Shown here piece by piece: positions 33,097 to 45,889 of a DNA stretch of 64,000 nt. Source of the DNA: Chloranthus sessilifolius. Taxonomy: Eukaryota; Streptophyta; Magnoliopsida; Chloranthales; Chloranthaceae. The stretch spans positions 13,420,088-13,484,087 of the forward strand of contig CM037593.1 of NCBI GenBank assembly GCA_021018995.1, in the 5' to 3' direction. The notes beneath the pieces are model-generated. The model did no database searches, was not told the DNA's origin, and was given only the letters and a program-made list of their open reading frames with translations. Position numbers and translations under genes: made by a program. Position 1 is the stretch's first letter. Each line of letters opens with the position of its first letter.

Positions 33097-34977
33097 TCCA
33101 CGAGAAGAACTATCTCACTCATGATCTGGAGTTAGCGGTGATAATTTTTGCTTTGAAGATCTGGAGGTACTAATTGTACGGTGAGACTTTTGATATCTTC
33201 CCCGACCACAAGAGCCTTAAGTATCTATTCACCTAGAAGGACCTGAACATGCGACAACGACGATGGATGGAGTTTTTAAAGGATTATAATTGTTCCATCC
33301 AGTATCATCCTGGGAAGGCTAATATAGTGGCTGATGCATTGAGTCAGAAATCTTCAGTTCAGTTAGTGCATCTCATTTCGAGAGTGCATTGGTGGCGCTT
33401 ACTTGAAGACATGGCCTTGCATGATACGAGGTTCGATGTGAAAGGTTCAAGTGCTTTGATGGCCACCCTTGTTATCAGGCCGACATTATTTGAGAATATT
33501 TGCAAACTCTAAATTGTCGATGATGAGCTTATGACCATTAGACAAGGTGTGATTAGCGGGATCAGAGCAGATTTCTCCATCAGGGAGGATGGTACTTTGT
33601 TATTTCAGGATAGAGTGTGCATTCCTACCAATGTTAAGCTTTAGGACACTATTTTAGAGGAAGCTCATAAATCCATATACGCTCACATCCTGGGAGTACC
33701 AAGATGTATCAGGACTTGAAGAAAAGCTTATGGTGGAGAGGCTTGAAGAAGGATGTAGCAGAGTACGTGTCCAGATGCTTGGTCTGCCAACAAGTAAAGG
33801 TAGGTCATCAAAATCTAGCGAGATTATTGTAACCTTCATCTATACCTAAGTGGAAATGGAAAGCTATTTCTATGGATTTCATATTGGGGTTGCCGAAAAT
33901 GATGAGGAAATATAACGCCATCTGGGTCATTGTGGACAGGCTAACCAAGTCTGCACACTTTCTGTCGTACTGTACTACATATATTGCTAGCAAGCTTACA
34001 GAGGTGTATCTAAAAGAGATAGTCAGACTTTATGGTATACCGGTCAGTATTGTATGTGATCGCGATCCGCTATATACATCACAGTTCTGATAGAGATTTA
34101 AGAAGGCATGGGATCTAGACTTGACTTCAGCTCAGCATTTCATCACAGATGGGCAGACTGAAAGAGTGAACCAAATCATAGAGGATATGTTGCGTGCATG
34201 CATGTTAGACTTTCACAGGTCATGGGATCAATATTCACCTCTAATTGAGTTCGCGTATAATAACAACTATCAGTCTAGTATTGGCATGGCTCCTTACGAA
34301 GTTTTATACGGACGACGATACATATCTCTGTTGAATTGGGAGGAAGTCAGTGAGAAGCTTATTTTGGGACCTGATATCGTAGACAGTACAACCAAGACGG
34401 TTCGGTTGATCCACGAGAGATTGAGAGTTGCTCGAAGTCACCGAAAGAGTTATGCCGATCTTCATAGGATGCAAGTTGAGTTTCAGGTGAGCTTGATTGC
34501 ATTAAATACAATAAATCTCATTCTTAGTTCATTGGTATAGAATCAATACCTGTTTTCAGGTTGGAGGCAAGGTCTTTGTCAAAATCTCGCCAACCAAGGG
34601 CATGATACGTTTTGGAAAATGTGGAAAGCTAAGTCCACGTTATATTGGACCTTTTGAAGTACCTGAAGGGGTTGGAGAAGTCGCGTATAGGATTACTTTG
34701 CCACTACAGTTGGCAAGCATGCATAATGTATTTCACGTTTCAATGTTGAAGAGATACGTGAAAGACCCAACACACGTCTTAGATATACAGTCGATTGAAC
34801 TTCAGGAGGATCTGACCCTGGTAGAAGAGCCTATGCAGATTCTAGACCGTAAGGAGCAGGTGTTACGGACTAAGATAATCCCACTCGTGTTAGTAAAGTG
34901 GCGAAATCATTCTTCTGCAAAGGCTACTTGGGAGCGCGAAGCCGAAATTCGCGAGCAATACCCCCATCTGTTTAACT
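33097..34977 (+). pseudogene. pol remnant: RNase H, integrase, chromodomain
   Basis: Recognisable blocks are the RNase H end ([20 protein letters not shown], then ADALSQK), the integrase core (MDFILGLP, VDRLTKSAHFL, the DGQTERVNQ region, SSIGMAPYEVLYGR) and a chromodomain at the C-terminus (VLVKWRNHSSAKATWE). The order and motifs are those of Ty3/gypsy chromoviruses. The region is broken with a few breaks and is described here only as a fossil. Confidence 0.9.
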
Positions 34978-35149
34978 GATATGAGAGGTAACTTTGATTA
35001 TTGGATTTAATTTTATAGTGTACTATACGTTTGCTAAATATTCTGAGCATGCTTTAAGGATATCTATATTGCTTGTCATGTGGGTATGACATTGAAGGAT
35101 AATCGTTCGACTATGACAATGGCCACAGGTCATTTAAACCTGTGAATTG

Positions 35150-35480
35150 GAAAATAGTTTTACTGTTCAATTTGATAGATCAAGTGCTAGTCCGACTGAT
35201 CAAATTGAGACATTGATAGATCAACCATGTGTTTTATTTTTTACCTATTCGATCGATCAAAGTGAGTATTTGATTGATCAAATGTGAATTCAATTGATCA
35301 AACTGAAGAGTTGATCGATCAACCAACTTTGAACTTTGTGCAATTTTTAAACAATCTGATCGATCAATTGGACAAATTGATTGATCAAATTTGAAATTCG
35401 ATCGATCAACCTATCGGGTTAGGGCTTTTTTAGTTTCAAATCCGATCGATCAATTGAGCATTAATCGATCGATATTTATC
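35150..35480. repeat. Cluster of TTGATCGATCAA-type palindromes
   Basis: About a dozen GATCGATCAA, GATTGATCAA or GATAGATCAA motifs are spaced irregularly at about 15-40 bp. The same motif fills part of the 3' LTR (39590-40300). Confidence 0.85.
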
Positions 35481-35710
35481 GATTTAAGTGGTGCTGGGTT
35501 TTAAAAATGTACATTTGAACGATCAAAAGAAACCCATCATGCGAAGGCTCTTTTCTTCCATTGCGTTGAAACCTGATTTCTGGCTATTTTCGGCTACTAG
35601 AGCTCTGTACTTTTGCTTCCTCTGATTACGGATTTAGCTCTTCATTCGATAAACCCTAAACTTCTCGATTCCTTTGGGGTTTTCTTATGTATTTTCTCAT
35701 TTTTTAAGCC

Positions 35711-38481
35711 ATGGGACTGCGAACGAAGAACGCATCGCGTAAAGTCCCTACCTCGCAGGCTAGTGTGCCCGTGCCCCACATTGAACCAGTTGTACAACCT
35801 ATTATACCGCCCGTGGCACCACCCGTGCCACCTGTTCAACAGCCCCAACCACCACTCATCGACTGTGAATTACCAAAAGAGTGGTGGAATGCCAAGACCT
35901 TTTTACAAGAGCATGAGTTCACCCCGACTCTCTTCGATGATCGACCCGAAATGACATGGGCGATCAAGTACATCACCAACTAATCGGTCCCGAAATGTGA
36001 CTATATTTTGCACCTTAATTTCTACATTTAGCTTTCCGATGAAAGCATCTGATGGCTGTTATATAGTTTTAGTAATTGCAGGTGTTTTCGACCATTGGAT
36101 CTTCAAAGAGCATAAAAGGGAATAATTAAAGGTTACACAAGAACAATGGACCATGAGTGATTGGCCTAGCATCCATTAGAAGAAGGAAGATTTTACACCT
36201 ATGTGTCAGTCGATTGAGAACTAATCTCTCAATCGATTGATAAGAAGGACAACTTTTTCCCTCCACGTCAAATTCGAATTTAGTCAATTTAGACTCAATC
36301 GATTGAGAATGGACTCTCAATCGATTGAGACTATTATGGAAATTGTCTTGTCGGCTCCTATAAAATCAAAGCTACGACTTTGAGTTAAGGGTTGAATTTT
36401 TGGCTCTGGTTATGTTCCCTCTTTTTCTTTAGTTTTCTTCTTCTCTTAGTAGATTGTAGTTAAGTTTTTATATTTATTTTCCTGACAATTTTTGGAGTTT
36501 AGTTTGTACCTAAGAACCAAAGCATTATAAAGAGATTTTTGTGATAAATAAAAAGTGCATGTTCAAGAGAATGACTTCGAGTTTACAACGAGGTTACACA
36601 TCAAGGATGAGCAGCTAAAACATTTGTTCAAAGAGGATGCGATCCCCAGATAAGTAAGATTTATATTATTAACTCCACAAGTTCTTAAGTTTCATCATGG
36701 AATCATTTTGCTAAAAAGTATGTTTAATTGAATATCTTTTGAAGGCTCAATTATGGCCGTTGACCTAGGTTATCAATGATCATAAACGGGTCATTCTATC
36801 TAGATCTGTACTTGTAGGCCGATCTAGGCTGCAGAGTGATTATGTGCTCATTATCGTGATTTGAAATTTTGAGATACACTATGCTTTTTACATGATTCAT
36901 ACCGCAATGATAGGCTGAGTCATAGTTTTTCGATAGGGTATGTCAGATCAATAATCACGTTTTCTTATGATTTATTTTTCTTTTAGATAAATGATGATGT
37001 GATTGATGTGTTATGAGATTGTGAGTTTAATGATAGAACAGTTATAAATCTGGGGTAGCAAATTCCTTGATCATTCCTCAAGTTGTCCTTTTATTTATCA
37101 GAATTTATTTTTGCATAGATTATTTTTCTCTTATTACATTTAGAATAGTGTGATAATTGTTTGGCAAATTGAACTCTCTCCCTTGGTACTTCCTTGGGTG
37201 TCTTTTTCTCTTTAAGAATTAATTAAATTTCACGCTTCCCTTTGGGTTCAACACCATTGATTTCACTGTGCTACAACCGATCTTGTGCACTTGCAAGGGT
37301 ACAATTTAAAACCGATCACTAACCTAGGGCTCAAACCCATGCACAAGCCCTTTCATGACTACTATTGCCTGAGAATAGTTCGTCTATTCTACCAAAATCT
37401 CCGACGGGGCTGTAACCGTCATCTAATGGTTACAAAAATAGATGGGTTGGAGTATAAATTCAACCAATTTCACGTCTCTGCCGCCTTGCAATGCCCATCC
37501 GAGTATGTGGAGACGTGTGGATTGGATGCACCATATGTGAAGGAGATGCCTTTTGAAGACATCGTCGAAAAGATGACGCACGAGTTTCATGGATCGGGCT
37601 AATCCATTAAGAGGGCCCAACTACCCGACAACTTATGGATGCTTGATACCTACATCAAGTGTACCATCTACCCGTTCTTACACAAATCGGACCATACAAG
37701 TATGGTACAACAGTTTCTCTTCTCGGCATTCGAGAACCGTTGGTTCTCCGTCATCGGTGTTGTCATTGATGGCATGCTCGATGCTGTCGATAGGATGTCG
37801 GAGAAGAAGGCCATCTCAAAGAAAGAGATGCCTTATGCATGATTGATCACACACATGGTGGAGCAGTACAACTCCGTGCGTGAGGCCTATAGCATGGCTC
37901 CTGCAGAACCAAGACGGAACAACAACATCAAGGTTTTTCAATTAAAGGATTGGACCAAAAGCTACAATCTTTTGGTGAAGAAACTACCTGAGGAGGAGGA
38001 GGTCCCACCAGTTGAGGCCAAAGCCAAGGCTGTTGAGGTATCTACTCGACCGACACCCGTTCCTCCACACCGGCCTACACATTCTACTACCTTGCACCGT
38101 CCCGAGCCCTCCTCCACCTCACTAGAAAGTGTACTCGCCGTGATGAATGAAAACAATAAGCGGGTGCACGAGCGATTGGACGAGATGCAAGAGTTCCATC
38201 GTTAGGTGCATCGACGATTGGACTATCATGAGGGAATGCTCACGTTATTGCAGCACCCTTATGCGACCACTACTACCCCCATGCTCGGTCATGCCCACTT
38301 GCATACAGTGGATCCTCATGGCTATAGTGTCGAGTCATCCAGACCCAAAGCACGACCACGTATCTCTGCCAAGCCAGTTCATCATTATACCTTTTATGTT
38401 ATTTTTATAATTATATATGTATATAAAATTTTGTTTTCCATATTAAACCTCTGCTTTGCATGCACAATTACTCTTGCATGA
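35711..38481 (+). pseudogene. Extra ORF between pol and 3' LTR, retroelement-associated
   Basis: It begins with a leader containing TAAACCCTAAAC just before a start (ATGGGACTGCGAACG at 35711). The first part is proline-rich and ends in a WWNAKTFLQEHEF-type block. The later part has IVRLFYQNLRR and DGLEYKFNQFHVSAALQCP, resembling the plant-transposon protein domain found in ORFs of plant gypsy elements, then a coiled, charged C-terminus. A solo LTR (35981-37318) lies inside. It looks broken, with about three or four breaks. It is oddly placed for a gag gene, downstream of pol. Confidence 0.6.
35981..37318 (+). mobile_element. Solo LTR, 1.34 kb, TGAT...ATCA family
   Basis: Starts TAATCGGTCCCGAAATGTG and ends AAAACCGATCA. 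Flanks CCAAC (35976-35980) and CTAAC (37319-37323) are a 5-bp duplication with one mismatch. It is collinear with 14697-16014 throughout. A TATA-like CCTATAAAATCAAAGC lies at about 36355, directly after four TCAATCGATTGA-type palindromes (36208-36330). Confidence 0.85.
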
Positions 38482-38880
38482 TTTTTGTTTTGACTATTTC
38501 TGCCTGTTTTATCTGATATCTGTTTGCATGCTTTGTACTCTGCTCTGTCTGACAGCTCTAATGTAAATTAGTTAAATACCGCATGTATGTTCTGTGTCTG
38601 TGTTTGAGTCACTGTGGAGTGTTCTTCCGAGCACGTGACGTTTGGGACGGATGCATCCATGTACAGATGCAATCCTTTATGACATTTTCGAATGTCACAC
38701 GCAGTACATTCAGGTTACTACGGATTCCGACCCTTCATAAGCGTGCTTCGCGAAGCCTATTGCACTGTGACCCACTCTTACAGTTAGGACTGTTTATTCT
38801 GTTTCATTCTGAGAGTTAGAACTAGGAGACACCGTAGACCTGTCTGAGTCTGTCTAATATTTTTGAGGACAAAAATTCCT

Positions 38881-38893
38881 AGGAGGGGGAGAA
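38881..38893 (+). promoter_or_regulatory. Polypurine tract
   Basis: AGGAGGGGGAGAA lies directly before the LTR start TGTAACC, the expected primer for plus-strand synthesis. Confidence 0.85.
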
Positions 38894-41597
38894 TGTAACC
38901 ATCCTAAAATTCTGAGACTTTATGACTGCTTTGGTATACGTGCCTGGCACAGAAATCGAGATGAATGTAAAATTTTGGGATAATAATATTATCAATCTGT
39001 AAGCACATGAAACCGTAGGTCACGTGTGACACGAATCTGAGATCCGATTGTACCTTTGGTAGAATATGATACGCATGAGTGTGGTGTATGCGCTCAACAC
39101 CGGAGCGAATGAATAAAATGGAAATATCTTGGATATTTCCATTAGTTAGCTTATAAGGAAAGGAAGGTTAGAGAAGACATATCTCTCTTCCTTCTCCCAA
39201 ACGGTACTTGCAAGCTAAATGCTAGGAATCCCTCTATGAAACTTGTGTAAGAGAAGCCCTAGATTCGGATCCTTTGATTTAGAGCGTAAAGGAATCAACG
39301 TGTAGACGTCAAATCGGTTAGAGATGGTAATACACGTCTATGTGTTAGCGTGGATTCTATCTCCGATTCTTCGGAGAGCTCACCTTGACAAACTCGCGAG
39401 TTTTAGATCCGAAGAACCGCCTTAAGCCGAAGGATTTCCTTTGACCAAGGAATCAACTTAAAGGAGGTGAGTGACTATGTTTCTTAGAAGTTTAAATGTC
39501 ATAAATGTGCATTTATGTATGTGTAAATGATTCGGGAAGAATTATAAGTTTTGGAAAAAAATTAGGTTATGATTCATCGATCTGTATTAATGGCAATTAC
39601 TGTCATTTCTGATCGATCAAATTGGATTTTTGATCAATCAAATTATAATCCGATCGATCAAATTTGGGATTTGATCGATCGAATTTTATAAACCCTTATA
39701 TAGCAGAAGGGTGATTTAAAGAAGTTTAGGCTCGATGATATTGATCGATCAAATTGGTGATTTGATCGATCAAATTTAAAACTGATCGATCAAAATATGA
39801 AGTGATCGATCAAGTATGAATTGTTCGATCAATTGAGAATTGATTGATCAAACTGTGAGATTGATCGATCAAATTAGAGATTTGATCAATCGAATTTTAT
39901 AAATACCTTATATAACAAGAGGTATATTTTTTTGAATTTTTGACTTGAAATATCCAATCGATCAAACTTGAGGATTGATCGATCAACTTGAGGATCCGAT
40001 CGATCAAATAGGAAATTGATCGATCAAATTTCCTATGTTCTAATTTGTGTAAAAGGTTGGTTTTGATCAATCAAATAAGAGAATTGATCGATCAACTTGT
40101 GAATTCGATCGATCAAATAAGGAATTGTTTGATCAGATTTCCTCTGTTCTATTTGAATAAGATGAGTTGATTGATCAGATGTGAATCTGATTGATCAAAT
40201 AGGGAGTTGATTGATCAGATTTCCCAATTGATCAAATGATGAGTTGATTGATCAGATGTGAATCTGATTGATCAAATGAGGAGATTGATCGATCGAATTC
40301 CCTATTCTGTCTTGTTTTAGTTTTTTGAAAAAAATACTGTTGGGTAGTGTACCAATTATTGTTTTGACACCTTTGACACTTAGGATATTGTACGTATGGT
40401 CTAGGTCAAGACTAGGGCATATTAAAAAGCTTTGGATTTGCTTAAAAAAACCTGATCTGAGGTAGGAGAAATTTAACTTAACTTATGTTCGATATTGACT
40501 GCATGGTTTCCTAGCATATGTATCTAATTTCTTCTGTTTTGAAAGCATGTCTTGGATATGATAAAAACCTTGTTATCTGATTCTGCTATTTGATTATGAG
40601 GTCTTTATGTGTATTAATTCAAAGTTCATGTGACAGGATACGCACGATCGGCACTGCAAGATATTTGTGTATCTGATTTGTAAACCTTTAGCACAAGTTA
40701 CTCTCCTTTGAAGATGCTTGATACAATTATCTACAATTGTTCATTGAACGATGATGGTCGAGGTTACCCATCGGCACACATCTGGCTACTACGTGCTATA
40801 TTCACGGGAGTTACTTAAGTATAGAATTTAAGTCATTAAACACTGTATGCATACATCTGAAAACTTTGAGATTATAGTTCATTTCTGTGATTCTACATCT
40901 GTTCTGTTCTGTTATTCTGTTTCTGCTCTGTTTACTAAAAGTTTTGCATTCTATATCAGTTCATTCTGTCTGTATTCTCTGATTCAAATATCTGTTCTGA
41001 GTTATGTTCTGCAACCATGGTTTATATTTTAGATGCAATTTACTTGAGTTTCTTCTATTGAGCTTAGATGGATAGCTCACCCTATTTTTATATAATAGGT
41101 TCTGAGGCTAGGGTTCCTGGTACTGAGAGCGATCCTAACTATCAGCCAGAGTCGGAGGCTAAGGAGGATGACACTGATACCTCTGCTGACGAGTTCTATT
41201 AGTAGCTAGGGTATTAGTTTATGTTTTGAGTTATGTACTTATATTTTTGAATTATCTGTGTGCCTGGTGCCCACTTTTCTGTATTTATTTACTGTAGTTG
41301 TTTATTTATAGCATTATACATTTTATAGGAACCATTATTTTGGGTAATGGATGTCCATCACCAGTGGTTCTTGTTGGTTCATTTTTGAGGATGTATATTC
41401 TTTTAATTTATATATATGTATTGTTTTATTTATTTCTTTCTTTTAGAGCCTTATATTATGACTCGATCTGTCACGTTAGAAAGTGTCTGCTCTGATTTCT
41501 ACTAGACCAATAGACACTCTTTGATTTGTTCCGGGGATCATCCACGCTATGATCTTGATGGCACGAGTTTTCGGGTGCAGAAATCTGGGCTGTCACT
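38894..41597 (+). repeat. 3' LTR of the chromovirus, about 2.7 kb
   Basis: Starts TGTAACCATCCTAAAATTC and ends near GGGCTGTCAC, forming the short terminal inverted repeat of TGTNACAGCCC-type gypsy LTRs. It shares overall layout and the string GATGGATAGCTCACCCTAT with the solo LTR at 58051. It contains a large palindrome cluster. Confidence 0.8.
39590..40300. repeat. Cluster of TTGATCGATCAA-type palindromes in the LTR
   Basis: More than twenty GATCGATCAAA or close variants in about 700 bp, mostly 15-25 bp apart, giving regions such as GATTGATCGATCAA. The density is far above the surrounding sequence. Confidence 0.9.
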
Positions 41598-42639
41598 ATA
41601 AGCATGGGATCTAAATTTCTGATCCCACCTGTGCATTGGGTAGGACCTTTATTGGGTGTACCAAGCTCATTCGAGGTTAGTAATTCAACTCCCAACATTT
41701 TACTTTTCCAATGCATTTTATATAGATTGAGACCAAAGTCTTGCTCAATGGATGGATCTCTCTCATTGTAAAGCTAGCGCATAATACTAAACTAGTGCAT
41801 AATACTAAGCTAGTGCATAATACTAAGCTTCACTAGTGATTAATGGTTGATACCAAAGTTACTTACTTTGCTTGTTTGAATTTGGGTTCGCAACTCGCAT
41901 TTTGCTACTATCAAGCAAATCTATTCCCTAGGAGTAGGATGAGTTCCAAAAAAATTATAAAACATGTAAATCGGAAAGCATAGATATGGTAAAATATTAA
42001 AATCGATTCATATAGAAATTATGGCAATAAAAAACACACACAACAAGTAAAATGTAAACACAAGATTTACGTGATTCGGCGATTTGCCTATGTCCACGGG
42101 TGATGTTGAGTTCTTTGCCTAATATATGAAAATTAGGATTACAAATCTCTCAAATCTCACCTTTCTCAATACAGAAAATCGAGTTTCCTTCATGATCTCT
42201 CTCATATAAATCATAATCTCTAATTAGGTTTATATGATACAAGTATAAATGCCTAAATAACATATGATAAAAATACCCTTCAGTAACCCCATACAAAATA
42301 GAAACCTTGAAGTTCGAGCCAAACTCGGGGCTCATGGCCACAAGATTGCACCCAAAAGTTTTAGATGATGCACTTGTGGCCACGAGATTCAAGGCACAAT
42401 CCCAACAATTCCAAATCGATTTTATTTCAATTTTGAGTGGTTGAAACCGAAAACAATTAGATAAGGTAAGGAAACCTACTTAGACGGGAAAAAAAATCGA
42501 AAAAACAAAAGTGACAAAATAAATCCAAACAGAACCGAAAAATTATGTTGGTTTGGTTTCATCTTTTTGAAATTTCGATTAACATAAAACCAATATGTTG
42601 CAGCAGTTCGATTTCTGCTCAAGCGTGATGGAATTACAC

Positions 42640-43680
42640 GACCCTAACTCAATCTCGCAAAATTGACTTGTAAGGTAAGGTTTGCCCAAGGTATAAATAG
42701 CCCAATGTGATGGGGGTATGCAGCGTGGCCATCCGGGCCAGTCGTAGGGTCACTTTTTTCTCTACGTCAGGGGCATCATTGGTGCATCGGAAGCCATGAG
42801 GTTGCAGCAAATGTGTTGGTCGTAGGCTATGAGGGCGTCGCGGCACATTGAGATGAAGGGTTACGACATGGGCGCGACACAGTTTCGACATGGTTGTGTG
42901 GGGGTCGATGCATGACGCTATGACGTATTGGTGCAGAGGATATGGGCCATGGTGGCAGTATGTCAAACCAATGTGTTTGAGGTTCTTCCGTCATTTCGCT
43001 TATATTTGTATTTAACCCTTATATAGGGGGGACATGAGTTGGGGTCCCCCGACCCAACACTTACATTAGCCTTGTGGGCTTAAGTGCATGCATCCGGGCT
43101 TTCCTTGGTGTTTGGTCGTTTTAGTTACGTTTTGTATTAGGGCCATTGTGTTTGGGGTGGTTTCCAATCACCCCCGCGGCGCGAGTCTACCCTCAAAGGG
43201 GGCTTGCTATATGCTCGTTGCTGCTTATCGCATTCTTCGTCGTTGTTGCCGGCTCTAACATATTCCGTTGCTTCGCAGGGCAAAGTCCGAGCGCAAAGGT
43301 CGAGGTAAAGCTTGAGTAGGACAAACGTTCCACCCTTCGTAGCATCTGAGAATCCGCATAGCGTGACTCAATTGGGGCTTAGTAGGCTGACAAATCCACC
43401 CCTCCCCCTCTTCCCCCAAATTGTGTTGGTGGGATTGAGCCAAACCAAATCACATGGATAAGAACAAGTGACGTGGAGCAGAGAAATGTCGGCTCTGATA
43501 CCATGATAAATTTGTGCATCCAACTCAAAATCAATTGACAATGAGTGGAGGGGCCCATGATATTATAATTGGAGAGGCAAGGCTATGATTTACCCGACGT
43601 GGGACTATACTTCAACACCTAGGATATTATAAGGAGACAGATAAGGCTATAATTTGTCCGATGTGGGACTAAACTTCAAT
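42640..43680 (-). mobile_element. Possible TRIM/LTR remnant with initiator-Met primer site
   Basis: On the minus strand, TGTTGAAGTATAGTCCCACG (from 43617) starts an LTR-like stretch of about 110 bp. A TGGTATCAGAGCC primer site (about 43491-43503) follows. A second, partial LTR start (TTGAAGTTTAGTCCCACATC) lies upstream at about 43678. The internal part, down to a block with CAAGTCAATTTTGCGAGATT near 42645, is non-coding. The other LTR was not clearly found. Confidence 0.45.
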
Positions 43681-44164
43681 AGGGCATGACCAAATCGAAA
43701 ACTCAAAAAAAGGTATCGGCTGAGTTTGGTTAATCGAACTTGAAACATAGCTCTCCCCCTCTCTCTCCCTCTCCCTCTCTCAATGAGCTCACTTGCTCGT
43801 CATCTACGTTATTCCACGCATTTGAAATTTATCATCAAAAGAGATTTATGATTTATAAAAATTACTCAAAATCTGTGCTTTTATATTTTAAAATTTTATT
43901 AATACGGGCCATTACTTTCACAGACAAAGTTGGCCTAAACACTATTTAGTGAAAAAACATGGTGTTTTGGGGAAGTGTGCAAATGTACATAAACCATCTG
44001 TGTCATCCGAACTGAGGGCTATGATTTAAAGATATTTGAGGTGAAAGATAACGTAAAACTCTCCATCATCTGACCGGAACCAATCAATGATATTCAAGGG
44101 GTTTCTGGGTGGGGGCTTTTAGCTAGAGATTGCCTGGGCGCCAATAGAGGTACCTTTATTAAGA

Positions 44165-44599
44165 ACACCTCTATTTGCGCCAACACAATTTCTGAAAGCG
44201 CCAATATTTCAAAAACCCAAGAAACCCATTGACTTCTTCGAATCAGACGATGGAGATTGTTTTTTGCCATGATCTTTAACACAACGGATCTTTAGAATAT
44301 AAGTGTACTATCAGACGGTCAGTTTTTTATTCCACATGGCACGGAGACCTAAAAAGTGGCCCTGACATCGTCTTCCACATATCATACTCAAACGTGATTT
44401 TAGGTCCATTGTTTTGGGATCTGTGACACGTAAAATAAAAAATTTACCGTCTGATGGTAAGATCATGGTCAAGATTTATTATATAAAAGATCGGGGTTGA
44501 AAACGATCTCCATCGTCTGATTTCAAACAATCAATGTGTTAGAGGGGGTTGCACACTTTGGGGCTTTCAGAAATAGTGTTGATGCAAATAGAGGTACCC
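44165..44599. mobile_element. Mutator-like MITE, paralog of 16237-16674
   Basis: AACACCTCTATTTGCGCC at the left and CAAATAGAGGTACCC at the right with long inverted arms (CCATTGACTTCTTCGAATC faces a block with AACAATCAATGTGTT). The right flank AATTTATTA matches that of block A; the left flank has diverged. The right end of an older copy (GGGCGCCAATAGAGGTACC) abuts it on the left. Confidence 0.65.
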
Positions 44600-45889
44600 A
44601 ATTTATTATGGATCATGGGGTACCTCTGATCGCATCGTGGCTGTAGGTTTACTGAGAGTGCCTACATTTGAAACCTCTTGAAGCTTATGGACTGCTTGGA
44701 AGCAAAAGATGGAGATCATTTTCCACCCCAATCTTTCTTACACAATGGATTTTCAGACCATGATCATGCAATACTTTGGCATCAACCATCAATCATTAGT
44801 GAAGCTTAGTTTTATGCACTAGCTAGTATGCACTAGCATTACATGATTAGCATACATAAGAAATGAGAAAGATCCATCCATTGAGCAAGACTCGTTAAGA
44901 AAAATTAGGAACAAAAATTTGAAAGTGATAAATTGGGTAAGAGAAATTACACTCGAGGCACGTTGTCGCTATTTTTAAATGCTATATGCTTCCTACTCGA
45001 GTAAATTCTCAAGTTTGCAAAAGAGTTCCAACGAGACGTTTTCAGGATACAATGAGCCCAATATCTTAGATGAGATCCGTTACTTTGTAACAATAGAGGA
45101 TCACCTCAGAAAACTAAATCCGATAAAATACCAACTAAAAGGAGAAAGTAAGAGATTTCTAAAATTTCTATGCAAGGAATTCGATGGATTTTAGAGTATC
45201 TGAAATTGTGTCTAGAGATCTCCTTATATAGATCTCAAGTGTATTTTCAATATAACTGTTGGACCAACAGTCATATTTTGGACGGCTCAAATCTTTCAGG
45301 GATTTCAACCGCTTCATCCAACGGCTGTATTAAGGTTGCACATTTTCGAATTTAAATTTGAAAATTGCACACCTTTATAAACGATTATAAAACGGTGAGG
45401 TCCAACAGTCAATATTTGATCAAACCGTTTGACCCAATAGAGCCGAATTAGCTTACTGATTTGTGGCCCATTAGGCTCGACCCGACTCATGAATAATCTG
45501 ATCGTTGAATCTATCTGGTCAAAAAGTCAAACATCTCCTTGCAAAAAATTAACTCACAAAACTAAGAAAGTGTGTGCACCTAAATGCCAATCGCCACGCA
45601 CACACTTCCGCGTACACTAATACACTCTTCTCTTTTTATTGTCAAACAATAATAAAGATGAAAGATTCTATATATAGGATAGACACTTTTGACATTTATC
45701 AATATGAGACTATTTATTTACATGCAAAAATTGAGAATATCTATTGCCTAAAAAACTAACCCATAAAACTAAGAAAAATATCAAAAAAAAGTTTTATTTT
45801 CTTTAAAATTATTTAATATATTTATTATATTCTAAAGTAATAAATACAAAACGTTAGAAGTTGAATTACTAACCTCGAACGAGCTTGCT

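Larger units (their letters stand above)
33097..41597 (+). mobile_element. Ty3/gypsy chromovirus, 5' truncated, broken
   Basis: Parts in order: RNase H end and integrase with chromodomain (33097-34977), a palindrome-rich spacer (35150-35480), an extra ORF region (35711-38481) interrupted by a solo LTR of another family, a polypurine tract (38881-38893) and a 2.7-kb 3' LTR. The 5' LTR, gag, protease and most of reverse transcriptase are not in the window. The large LTR and chromodomain suggest the Tekay/Del branch. The coding parts look broken in several places (about five or more). With only one LTR, age cannot be estimated from LTR divergence. Confidence 0.85.
41905..44770. other. Duplicated block B (paralog of 13150-17110)
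   Basis: See block A for matching anchors. Block B lacks the solo LTR and the CACTA MITEs seen in A but holds its own insertion (about 42000-43690). It ends exactly where the right foldback arm begins. Nothing in it is coding. Confidence 0.7.

Noticed and set aside
42060-42180. Text resembling a retroelement boundary (GATTTACGTGATTCGGC then TGCCTATGTCCACGG)
   Set aside because: The phrase is common in plant repeats, but no second LTR, primer site or duplication could be tied to it.
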